From: an uncultured Clostridia bacterium
GTDB lineage: Bacteria > Bacillota > Clostridia > Peptostreptococcales > Anaerovoracaceae
Length of the DNA: 40,805 nucleotides
Direction of reading: 5' to 3'
NCBI GenBank assembly: GCA_944386595.1
Contig: CALXBQ010000050.1
Coordinates: 1 to 40,805 of the forward strand
Shown here: positions 9,301 through 16,202 of the stretch, piece after piece
How positions within the stretch are numbered: the stretch's first letter is position 1
Layout: each line of letters opens with the position of its first letter
The notes under the pieces: generated by a model
The model's input: the letters and a program-made list of their open reading frames with translations, nothing else
What the model was told of the DNA's origin: nothing
Database searches by the model: none
Translations under genes and position numbers: made by a program

Positions 9301-9338
9301 GCCGCTGCTTCAGGTTTCCTGTTCTTATCACTTCGCAT
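6312..9338 (-). CDS. Class A penicillin-binding protein (PBP1A-like transglycosylase/transpeptidase)
   Basis: Bifunctional peptidoglycan synthase: polymerises lipid II and cross-links the peptides outside the membrane. It is 1008 residues. A basic cytoplasmic tail (1-45) leads to one membrane anchor (about 46-70), then a GT51 domain with catalytic Glu127 in EDKTF. The transpeptidase domain has SSIK (Ser581, Lys584), SLN (Ser664) and KTGT (Lys796). The last 60 or so residues are almost only Gly, Ser, Glu, Asp, Gln and Thr, a flexible acidic tail that makes this one of the longer family members. A good AAAGGA site precedes the ATG at 9338. It is a single-gene unit converging on the ATPase. Confidence 0.95.
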   Translation of the reverse strand: MRSDKNRKPEAAASGGAQALTEGGTSPKRGKNNSPGKKHRLNKKRFLLFILGIILACIVGVAVYVGVIIAQAPSIDTDDIYSILTESTVIYDSNGDEIDTVYTEANRDNVTIDQMPEDLQNAFIALEDKTFRTHHGFNFIRMLGAIKDAVFSDSSISGTSTITQQLARNLYLPEEKSERTIKRKIVEAYYTVIMEKNLSKDQILEAYINTVPFGFNANGAQAASQAYFSKDVSELTLAQCAALAALPQQPTTYALVQFVDSASVAEDDPNVLKVTSEGTYVANDASKSRRETCLSLMLDQGYITQEEYDEAINTSLVDMLDPSYTATQGQADYFADYVIKEVIADLQEDAGYSYENAWNAVYNGGLKIYSTLDPVAQEVVDKEFADSSNFPGVSYNTDRAGNIINRNGAISLYSYNNFFDSDGNFTLSGDEVKVGDDGSITIMAGKRLNIYDTEVNGAVDYSLEFKPMYTRGDDGRLYTMPGGYINIPQEYKSKDADGNLVISADLLKAEGYENFLTVNGDGTVTIPLSSCTIQARAVQPQAAMTIVENSTGHIKAMIGGRETSGRMVLNRATDSTRQPGSSIKPLTVYSPALQLSADEAAAGRLHNFKNLGIDEQGADYYGNYMTASSVIIDEPTTIEGRVWPKNYGGGYSGPTTFRHALYQSLNTCAAKIILQTGVDYAAEYLDKFGITTAVLEGNVNDVNVAALALGGMTHGVTTLEMASAYTTFPNNGTRLDTSPYTKVEDREGNVILENNPETHEVLNAGVAWIMTDIMKGNVRGGTAASAAISSVAAGGKTGTTDDEYDIWFDGFTPTYSAALWIGNDQNFAVAATSSTAARLWGKIMAQIPNAVSGSYKAAPSNVVSVAGEYYINGTQSGLVSLDDVEMEEVDICTDTGYLATPDCPHVKTEEMMGADIPEYYCYMHNADPESYPISPDETLVPFEPAKPEEPEDGTDTGGGGTDQGGETGDGGGGSETGDGGGSQGGESGGGGSSEGGGDAGSGGGQAAA

Positions 9339-9419
9339 AATTCTTTATGTCCTTTCTGATCCTTTATACCACTGATGACAGGCGTTTTCCGCCTGCCTGG
9401 CGAAAAAACACCTTTTATC

Positions 9420-9448
9420 ATTATAGCATAAACATATCCATATTAAAA
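9420..9448 (-). promoter_or_regulatory. Probable promoter of the PBP gene
   Basis: On the minus strand TATAAT occupies 9425-9420, with a weak TTTTAA -35 at 9448-9443 (17-base spacer). A CAGGCG/CGCCTG hairpin lies in the leader near 9378-9396. Confidence 0.45.
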
Positions 9449-9509
9449 CGAAAATAACAGGAAAACGGTGAATTTAAGCCCGTTTAACGGAGAATTCGGC
9501 CCAAAGTTG

Positions 9510-9537
9510 TTGAAACAAGTTCTAAAACTGGTATAAT
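9510..9537 (+). promoter_or_regulatory. Promoter of comEC-holA
   Basis: TTGAAA (9510-9515) and TATAAT (9532-9537) are separated by 16 bases, with GG just before the -10. The start site would be near 9544, leaving a leader of about 40 bases. Confidence 0.65.
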
Positions 9538-9581
9538 ATGTATATGTCATCTGTATCCCCTTTGTGAGAGGGGAAACGAAA

Positions 9582-11906
9582 ATGAGAAGAAAGCTGTTTG
9601 CTGCAGCCCTGGCAGTATGCGCGGGAATAGCCGCGGCATATATGACCGCGGAGACGGAAGCCCTGATTTCCATAGCGGCGGGGATTATCGCCGCCCTGAT
9701 TCTTATTAATGGGGCAGGCGTTCCGAAGGAAATCATAGCTTTTTTTGCGCTGGGCGTGCTGCTGTTTTATCTGTCCTTTGATTTCTATGAAAACGGCGGA
9801 TTAAGCCGCTGGGAGGGGAAAGAGACCCGGATTACGGGAGTGGTTCAGTCGGTGGAGAAAAAAGACGATGATTACTACAGGCTTACCCTTACCGTAAAGT
9901 CGGCGGGCGGTGAAAAAGCCGAAGGGAAAATGATCCTCTCTTACTACGGAGATCTGACAAAGGCCGCGGAATCGACGTCCGTCTACGACATCATAGGGAA
10001 GAAGGCCGCGTTTTTCGGAGAAGTTTCCACTCCTTCAGAAGCGGGAAATCCGGGAACCTTCGACTACGCCACGTATATGCGGGGACTGGGAATAGGATGG
10101 TCGGCGTCCGCCTCTGACGTCGAGCTTTCGGATAATGACGGCTTTGCCGGATCCGCCGCGGGTAAGTTCAAGGCGGCCGTTCTCAGGCTGAGGGATGCTT
10201 TCCTCAGTGAAATCAGCCCCTGCGGCAGAAGTCTTGCGGCCGGAATCCTCTTCGGGGACACGGACATGCTCAGCGAAGAGGAGTACGAGGCATTCAGAGC
10301 CAACGGAACAGCTCACGTTCTTGCGGTCAGCGGGCTTCACATAGGAATGATATACGGCATGTTTGCGTTCCTGAAAAAGCTGTTTCACGGCAGGTGGACG
10401 GACGTAATCTTCGCGGTGTTTCTCATATGCTACGGATTCATCACCCTTTGGTCGGTGTCCGTGACGAGAGCGATTATCCTCATATTCATAAAGCTTATAG
10501 GGTCGGCGATCGGCCGGCGGTACGATATGCTGACGGCTCTGAGCCTCACCGCAATGATAATACTGGTAAGAGAGCCCTACGCCATGTTCGGCGCAGGCTT
10601 TCAGATGTCCTTTCTTGCGGTCCTATCCATCATATTTCTCGTGCCGAAAATAGAGAAAAAGGCGGGAGGAACCGTCGCCGTCATTTTGGGAGTGCAGCTT
10701 CCCGTCATGCTCTATACGGCGTACAATTTCAACTACTTTTCCCCGGCGGGAATTCTTGCCAACATTCCGGTGGTCTTTTTAATATCCCTTTACGTACCGG
10801 CGGGGATGTGCTGCTTTATTTTTTTCGCTGCCGGAGAGCTTATGCTTCCTCCGGGAGGCTTTCTGCCAAAGGCTGCCGATGCGGTCATTTCGGGCATGAG
10901 CGGAGCCGTACTGCATACCAACGACCTTTTCTACCTGGACGGGAACTTCGTGACCGACGTGGCTTCGCCGCCTCTCTGGCTGATGATCGCTCTGTACTGC
11001 GGGCTGTATTTTGCCGTTTCCGAACACGCCTCTGTTCTCGCGCTGCGCAAGGAAAAGAGAAGAGTCGTGGCATGGATCCTTGCAATCTGCATTGGAGCGG
11101 CAGCGTGCGGAATATGCAGTGTTACACCCTTTGACAGGGCCGAGGCCGTAATGACGGACGTGGGACAGGGAGACTGCCTGCACCTTAAATGGCCGGAGAA
11201 TACGGATATTCTCATCGACGGCGGAGGAAAAGCGGACTACAATGTAGGAGAAAAAACTCTCAAGCCGTACCTTTTGAGAAACGGAATTACCGATATAGAC
11301 CTTGCCCTTGCCACCCACCTGCACACCGACCACTATAAGGGGATCCGGGAGCTTTCGGAGTGCTTTGACGTGAAGAGAGAGGTGATTACAGGCCGGGCCG
11401 GTCAGGTCATAAACGGGCCGGGAGGAAGAAGAATTGAGATTATATGGCCGGAGGAGGAGAGGGACCTTTCCGGGGCGGACGGCGCGTCAGACGACGAAAC
11501 GGACGAGAACCTCTACAGCCTCATATTCAAGGTCTACTGCGACGGCTTTACCGTTCTCGTAACGGGGGATATTACGGAGGAAGGTGAAAAGGCGCTGGTC
11601 GAAAGGTACGGAGGAACGGGAAGGCTTAAGGCTGACGTGCTCAAGGTTTCCCATCACGGCAGCAGATACAGCACCTGTGACGAGTTCCTCGAGGCGGTGG
11701 ACCCGGAAATAGCGATAATAGGAGTCGGAAGGAACAATTACGGACATCCTGCAGACGAAGTAATTGAAAAACTGCGGGAAAACGATATAATAGTGTACAG
11801 GACCGATTTGGACGGAGCCATCGGAATCAGAGCGGAGGACGGACGGATAGAGGTATGTACCCGGAAAAGAGAAAGCACGCATTTAAGGTTTTTTCCCAGG
11901 ATGTGA
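9582..11906 (+). CDS. comEC: ComEC/Rec2-family DNA uptake protein
   Basis: Integral membrane channel that in competent bacteria carries single-stranded DNA across the membrane. About 774 residues. An N-terminal pair of helices and a soluble OB-like (DUF4131) region lead into the Competence domain (about residues 220-490, several helices, including HVLAVSGLHIGMIYG). A C-terminal metallo-beta-lactamase-fold domain carries MTDVGQGDC, HLHTDH and VSHHGS. I prefer ATG 9582 to the in-frame GTG at 9564 because GAGAGGGG lies at the right distance. No other competence genes are in the window, so natural transformation cannot be concluded. Its end overlaps holA, the usual comEC-holA pairing of Gram-positive genomes. 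Confidence 0.93.
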   Translation: MRRKLFAAALAVCAGIAAAYMTAETEALISIAAGIIAALILINGAGVPKEIIAFFALGVLLFYLSFDFYENGGLSRWEGKETRITGVVQSVEKKDDDYYRLTLTVKSAGGEKAEGKMILSYYGDLTKAAESTSVYDIIGKKAAFFGEVSTPSEAGNPGTFDYATYMRGLGIGWSASASDVELSDNDGFAGSAAGKFKAAVLRLRDAFLSEISPCGRSLAAGILFGDTDMLSEEEYEAFRANGTAHVLAVSGLHIGMIYGMFAFLKKLFHGRWTDVIFAVFLICYGFITLWSVSVTRAIILIFIKLIGSAIGRRYDMLTALSLTAMIILVREPYAMFGAGFQMSFLAVLSIIFLVPKIEKKAGGTVAVILGVQLPVMLYTAYNFNYFSPAGILANIPVVFLISLYVPAGMCCFIFFAAGELMLPPGGFLPKAADAVISGMSGAVLHTNDLFYLDGNFVTDVASPPLWLMIALYCGLYFAVSEHASVLALRKEKRRVVAWILAICIGAAACGICSVTPFDRAEAVMTDVGQGDCLHLKWPENTDILIDGGGKADYNVGEKTLKPYLLRNGITDIDLALATHLHTDHYKGIRELSECFDVKREVITGRAGQVINGPGGRRIEIIWPEEERDLSGADGASDDETDENLYSLIFKVYCDGFTVLVTGDITEEGEKALVERYGGTGRLKADVLKVSHHGSRYSTCDEFLEAVDPEIAIIGVGRNNYGHPADEVIEKLRENDIIVYRTDLDGAIGIRAEDGRIEVCTRKRESTHLRFFPRM

Positions 11907-12901
11907 AAACCGATAATATAAACAAGATAAATCTGATGTACGGAAAGGAACAGTACCTGGTAAAGTGGGCGGTTGAAACCATAGAAGGCAGGTATGTGAA
12001 CCCGGCGTCAAAGGCGATGGATTACGTGATTTTAGACGACGAAGAGGCTACGGTGGACGCCGTTATAGAGGCCGCCGAAACCTTTTCCATGTTCTCGGAA
12101 AAGCGGGTTATCTGGGTCAGAAACTTCAGACCGCTGTCGTCGGATTCTGCCAGAGGTTACGGCAAGAGCGACCTTGAGAGACTGGCGTCATATTTTGAAG
12201 GCAGCAACGACGGAGCGGTGCTCATATTTTCGGGTGAGGACGTTAAGGCGAGGACTATAGTAACGTCGGCCCTGAAAAAGTTCGGAAGCGTATACGATTT
12301 CGACACTTTGGACAGAGCGGATCTTATGTCATTTGCGGCAAAGAGATTCCGTCAGGCGGGAGTGGAAATATCACAGGGAGCAATGAGAACCCTGGTGGAG
12401 ACGACGGGATACTATAACCGGGAAAGCGACTACAGGCTTTACAATCTGGAAAACGATATAGGCAAGATAATTTCCCACTCCGACGGACGGAAGATCACGG
12501 AGGAGGATATAATAAAATGTGTCAGCGGAGACGCCGATACGTTTGTTTTTGATATGCTGGACGGAATAAGTTCGGGCAGAAAGGATACGGCTTTCGAGAT
12601 AATGCACAACATTCTGGGAAACGGCGGCGACGTATTTTCCGTCATAGGGGCCATCGTATCACAGTTTGAACTTATGCTCAGCGTGAAGCAGATGAGAGAA
12701 AACGGCATGAATCAGGGCGAGATCACGAAGGCGCTCGGGGCGAGCGAATACAGAATAAAGAAGCTCATGCCCCACGTAAACAGGTATTCGGCAGACAAGC
12801 TTAAAAGGATTCTATCATCGGCTTATGAGACGGACAGAAATATAAAGACAGGGCTTTTGGAACAGCAGCTTGCGCTTGAGATGTTTATTGCGGGAATATG
12901 A
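11855..12901 (+). CDS. holA: DNA polymerase III delta subunit
   Basis: Clamp-loader subunit that opens the beta sliding clamp. 348 residues; INLMYGKEQYLVKWAVE near the N terminus matches the family's conserved YGxExYL region, and the ending KTGLLEQQLALEMF matches its C terminus. The ATG at 11855 makes a 52-base overlap with comEC and has only a weak ribosome binding site. An in-frame GTG at 11903 would give a classical 4-base GTGA overlap but remove the first helix seen in relatives (VFSQDVKTDN). I keep the longer form. Translation is probably coupled to comEC. Confidence 0.92.
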   Translation: MYPEKRKHAFKVFSQDVKTDNINKINLMYGKEQYLVKWAVETIEGRYVNPASKAMDYVILDDEEATVDAVIEAAETFSMFSEKRVIWVRNFRPLSSDSARGYGKSDLERLASYFEGSNDGAVLIFSGEDVKARTIVTSALKKFGSVYDFDTLDRADLMSFAAKRFRQAGVEISQGAMRTLVETTGYYNRESDYRLYNLENDIGKIISHSDGRKITEEDIIKCVSGDADTFVFDMLDGISSGRKDTAFEIMHNILGNGGDVFSVIGAIVSQFELMLSVKQMRENGMNQGEITKALGASEYRIKKLMPHVNRYSADKLKRILSSAYETDRNIKTGLLEQQLALEMFIAGI

Positions 12902-12918
12902 AAAGGAGAACGACTGGA

Positions 12919-13818
12919 ATGAAGAAAAATCTTAAAGCCGACCTCATGCTTGTAATAGTGACTTTAGGCTGGGGTATTTCGTATTATCTCATGGATATCG
13001 CTCTTTCGGACGTGGATGCGTTCACTCTTAACGCATACAGGTTCCTGGGAGCTTTTTTCGTAGCGGGCCTTATCACATTCAACAAAATAAAATCGGTGAA
13101 CAGAGAAACCCTGAAATACAGCATCTTTGTCGGAGTCGCTCTGTTTTTCGTGTATACGGGAGCGACCTTCGGCGTAAAATATACGACCCTTTCCAACTCC
13201 GGATTTCTCTGCGCTCTTGCGGTAATGTTCGTACCGATTTTCGAATTCCTGTTTTTCCGCAAGAAGCCTGAGAGGAAAATCGTGTTCGCCGTTACGGTAA
13301 GCCTTATCGGCATAATGCTGCTGACCCTTGAGGATGATTTTTCAATAAACATAGCCAACCTTAAGGGGGACATGCTCTGCATAATGTGCGCCGTTGCGTA
13401 CGCCATAGACCTTATAATAACGGACAGAGCCGTAGCAAAGCCTGAAGTGAACGCCTATCAGCTTGGTGTTTTTCAGCTGGGGGTTACGGGAACGCTGATG
13501 CTCATAATGGCTGTCATATTTGAAAAGCCTCATCTTCCCGAAACGGCTGAGGTATGGCAGAGTATAATATTCCTTTCGATATTCTGCACCGGCATAGCCT
13601 TCATAGTGCAGGCCGTGGCTCAGCAGTACACTACGGCGTCCCATGTGGGCATCATTTTTACCCTGGAGCCGGTCTTTGCCGGAATAGTCGCCTTTTTCCT
13701 GGCGGGGGAAGTTCTCACCGTAAAGGCATATATCGGGGCGGCGCTTATGATCGGAGCGCTGTTTATAACGGAGATTGATTTTTCGGGAATCAAGAAATTA
13801 AAAGGTTCAGACAAATAG
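12919..13818 (+). CDS. EamA/DMT-superfamily transporter
   Basis: Inner-membrane transporter of about 299 residues with ten predicted membrane helices in two EamA repeats: the first begins near LMLVIVTLGWGISYYLM and the second after about residue 145. Substrates of the family include amino acids and metabolites; none can be named here. I start at ATG 12919, because AAGGAG at about 12902-12907 sits at the right distance; an in-frame ATG at 12898 overlapping the holA stop lacks a site. It follows holA directly and is probably in the same transcript. No clear terminator follows. Confidence 0.88.
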   Translation: MKKNLKADLMLVIVTLGWGISYYLMDIALSDVDAFTLNAYRFLGAFFVAGLITFNKIKSVNRETLKYSIFVGVALFFVYTGATFGVKYTTLSNSGFLCALAVMFVPIFEFLFFRKKPERKIVFAVTVSLIGIMLLTLEDDFSINIANLKGDMLCIMCAVAYAIDLIITDRAVAKPEVNAYQLGVFQLGVTGTLMLIMAVIFEKPHLPETAEVWQSIIFLSIFCTGIAFIVQAVAQQYTTASHVGIIFTLEPVFAGIVAFFLAGEVLTVKAYIGAALMIGALFITEIDFSGIKKLKGSDK

Positions 13819-13821
13819 AAA

Positions 13822-13850
13822 TTGATTTTACACGCGCTATAAAGTAAAAT
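13822..13850 (+). promoter_or_regulatory. Promoter of the NADH-linked complex operon
   Basis: TTGATT (13822-13827) and TAAAAT (13845-13850) are separated by 17 bases, just after the EamA gene. The identical hexamers with the same spacing recur before ackA (39271-39299). I found no Rex-type palindrome. Confidence 0.6.
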
Positions 13851-13922
13851 AGTTTTATGTGAATACAGCAGGGTGGAGTATGCCCTTTTGTATATGAGTT
13901 AATAAGCAGGGAGGTAAAACAC

Positions 13923-14423
13923 ATGAGCGAAAAATGCTGCTGCGCAGGCGAAAAGTTCAAAGAACTGCAGCCGGTTCTTGACAAGTACGCGAAAGTGCCG
14001 GGAAGTCTCATAACGATTCTTCAGAAGACACAGGAGATATACGGGTATCTGTCCATGGAAGCCATAAATCATATTTCCGAAGCGACGGGAATAAAGCCGG
14101 CAAAGATTTACGGCGTTGCGACTTTCTATGCACAGTTCAGACTTCAGCCTGTAGGAAAGTATCTTATCATGCTGTGCCAGGGTACCGCATGTCACGTAAA
14201 CGGCTCTGAAATGATAGAGGAGGCTGTCTGTGAGCATCTCGGAATCAAAGACGGCGAAACGACTGACGACGGCGTATTTACGCTGAATAACGTGGCATGT
14301 CTGGGATGCTGCTCACTGGCGCCTGTTATGATGGTTCAGAGCGCCGAGGGCAACGAGACCTACGGCAACCTGACCAAGGACAAGGTAGTTAAAATACTGG
14401 ACGAAATAAGAGAGAGAGCTTAG
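13923..14423 (+). CDS. NuoE/HydC-like thioredoxin-fold 2Fe-2S subunit
   Basis: Small subunit of an NADH-linked flavin complex; passes electrons between the flavin subunit and other iron-sulfur centres. 166 residues. A helical N-terminal half (QKTQEIYGYLSMEAINHIS) is followed by a thioredoxin-like domain with the [2Fe-2S] ligands Cys85, Cys90, Cys126 and Cys130 (CQGTAC and CLGCC), spacing typical of NuoE, HydC and HylC. GGGAGG lies seven bases before the ATG. It is the first gene of a three-gene operon; the stop codon abuts the ribosome binding site of the next gene. A Cys-rich start (KCCCAG) is present. Membership in a Nuo complex I is unlikely because no membrane subunits follow. Confidence 0.93.
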   Translation: MSEKCCCAGEKFKELQPVLDKYAKVPGSLITILQKTQEIYGYLSMEAINHISEATGIKPAKIYGVATFYAQFRLQPVGKYLIMLCQGTACHVNGSEMIEEAVCEHLGIKDGETTDDGVFTLNNVACLGCCSLAPVMMVQSAEGNETYGNLTKDKVVKILDEIRERA

Positions 14424-14438
14424 GAGGTGGCGAACGTA

Positions 14439-16187
14439 ATGAAAGTAATAATCGGGCAGGGAAGCTGCGGTATAGCCACCGGAGCCAAGAAGACCGAAGC
14501 TGAATTCGAGAAACAGATTAAAGAGAAGAACGTAAACGTAACCCTCGATTTTACGGGCTGCGTGGGAACGTGCTATCTGGAGCCTATCGTGGACGTATAC
14601 GAGGATAACGGCGATATGACCAGATACGTCAAGGTTCAGCCTGACAAGGTTGAAAAGATAGTGGAGGAGCACCTTATCGGTGGAAAACCGGTGGAGGAAT
14701 ACGCTATTTCCGCAGAGGATCAGCAGTTCCTCGCAAAGCAGGAGAGAATAGTTCTCCGCCACTGCGGACACATAAATCCGGAGAAGATTGAGGAGTATAT
14801 GGCCGTAGGCGGATACGAGGCAACGAAGAAGGTTCTCACGTCCATGACGGCAGACGAGGTAATAGGCGAGATAAAGACCGCCAACCTGAGAGGCCGCGGA
14901 GGCGCAGGCTTCCCTACGTGGTTCAAGTGGAACGCAGCCAAGGGAAATCCGGGAAAGAACAAGTACATCGTATGTAACGCAGACGAAGGCGACCCGGGCG
15001 CATTCATGGACCGTTCCGTACTGGAGGGCGATCCTCATTCGGTTCTTGAGGGAATGATAATAGGCGGATACGCCATGGGAGCTACCGAAGGCGTTATCTA
15101 CTGCCGTGCCGAATATCCTCTCGCCATAAAGAGACTGGAGATTGCTCTGGAGCAGGCGAGAGAAAAGGGCTTCCTCGGAAAGAACATATTCGGAAGCGGA
15201 TACGATTTTGACATAAGGATAAAGGCCGGCGCAGGCGCCTTTGTATGCGGCGAGGAGACCGCTCTCATAGCGTCCCTTGAAGGTGAGAGAGGTATGCCGA
15301 GACTGAAACCTCCTTTCCCTGCGGCAAGAGGTTACTGGCAGGCTCCTACCAACATCAACAACGTTGAGACTTTCGCCAACGTATCGTGGATAATCATGAA
15401 CGGCGGCGAGGCATTTGCCAAGATAGGCAAGGGACCTTCCACGGGAACCAAGGTATTCGCCCTTGCGGGAAAGATCAAGAAGGGCGGACTTGCAGAGGTT
15501 CCTATGGGACTTCCTGTAAGAGACGTTATCTTCGGCATCGGCGGAGGAATTAAAAACGACAAAGAGTTCAAGGCTGTTCAGATGGGCGGACCTTCCGGCG
15601 GATGTATACCGGCAAGCCTCATCGACACCCCTGTAACCTATGAGGATATAGTAAAGACGGGCGCAATCGTCGGATCCGGCGGTATGATCGTCATGGACGA
15701 GGACACCTGCATGGTTGACATGGCAAGGTACTTCCTCGACTTCACCAGAAAGGAATCCTGCGGAAAGTGCAACTACTGCCGCATAGGAACCAAGCGAATG
15801 CTGGAGATTCTGGAGAGAATCACCAGAGGTGAAGGCAGGGACGGCGACATAGAGCTCTTAGAGGAGCTTGCGGGAAAGATTAAGGATGGTTCCCTCTGCG
15901 GACTGGGACAGACGGCTCCTAATCCTGTTCTCACCACCCTTAAATACTTCAGAAACGAGTACGAGGATCATATATACAACCACAAGTGCACGGCCGGCTC
16001 ATGCAAGGCTCTCATCCACTATGAGATAACGGATAAGTGCATAGGATGTACCGCATGTTCCAAGAAGTGTCCTGTAGGCGCTATTTCGGGGCAGGTAAAG
16101 GGACAGCACGTGATAGACCAGACCAAGTGTATCAAGTGCGGCAAGTGCGAAGAGACGTGTAAGTTCGGCGCTATAGTCAGAAAGTAG
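14439..16187 (+). CDS. NuoF/HydB-like NADH-binding FMN and Fe-S subunit
   Basis: Flavin subunit where NADH and FMN meet, and the site of electron bifurcation in HydABC-type enzymes. 582 residues from ATG 14439 (AGGAGG at 14422-14427); the GTG at 14427 is inside that site. In order: a thioredoxin-like N-terminal domain with Cys10, Cys41 and Cys45; the FMN/NADH domain with GRGGAGFP (151-158); a [4Fe-4S] site at Cys441, 444, 447 and 487; CTAGSC (517-522); and a C-terminal 2x[4Fe-4S] ferredoxin (Cys534, 537, 540, 544 and 564, 567, 570, 574). The extra N- and C-terminal domains are those of HydB, not of respiratory NuoF. No [FeFe] hydrogenase partner follows, so the electron acceptor differs. Confidence 0.94.
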   Translation: MKVIIGQGSCGIATGAKKTEAEFEKQIKEKNVNVTLDFTGCVGTCYLEPIVDVYEDNGDMTRYVKVQPDKVEKIVEEHLIGGKPVEEYAISAEDQQFLAKQERIVLRHCGHINPEKIEEYMAVGGYEATKKVLTSMTADEVIGEIKTANLRGRGGAGFPTWFKWNAAKGNPGKNKYIVCNADEGDPGAFMDRSVLEGDPHSVLEGMIIGGYAMGATEGVIYCRAEYPLAIKRLEIALEQAREKGFLGKNIFGSGYDFDIRIKAGAGAFVCGEETALIASLEGERGMPRLKPPFPAARGYWQAPTNINNVETFANVSWIIMNGGEAFAKIGKGPSTGTKVFALAGKIKKGGLAEVPMGLPVRDVIFGIGGGIKNDKEFKAVQMGGPSGGCIPASLIDTPVTYEDIVKTGAIVGSGGMIVMDEDTCMVDMARYFLDFTRKESCGKCNYCRIGTKRMLEILERITRGEGRDGDIELLEELAGKIKDGSLCGLGQTAPNPVLTTLKYFRNEYEDHIYNHKCTAGSCKALIHYEITDKCIGCTACSKKCPVGAISGQVKGQHVIDQTKCIKCGKCEETCKFGAIVRK

Positions 16188-16202
16188 GAAGGAGGAGATA
16201 CT

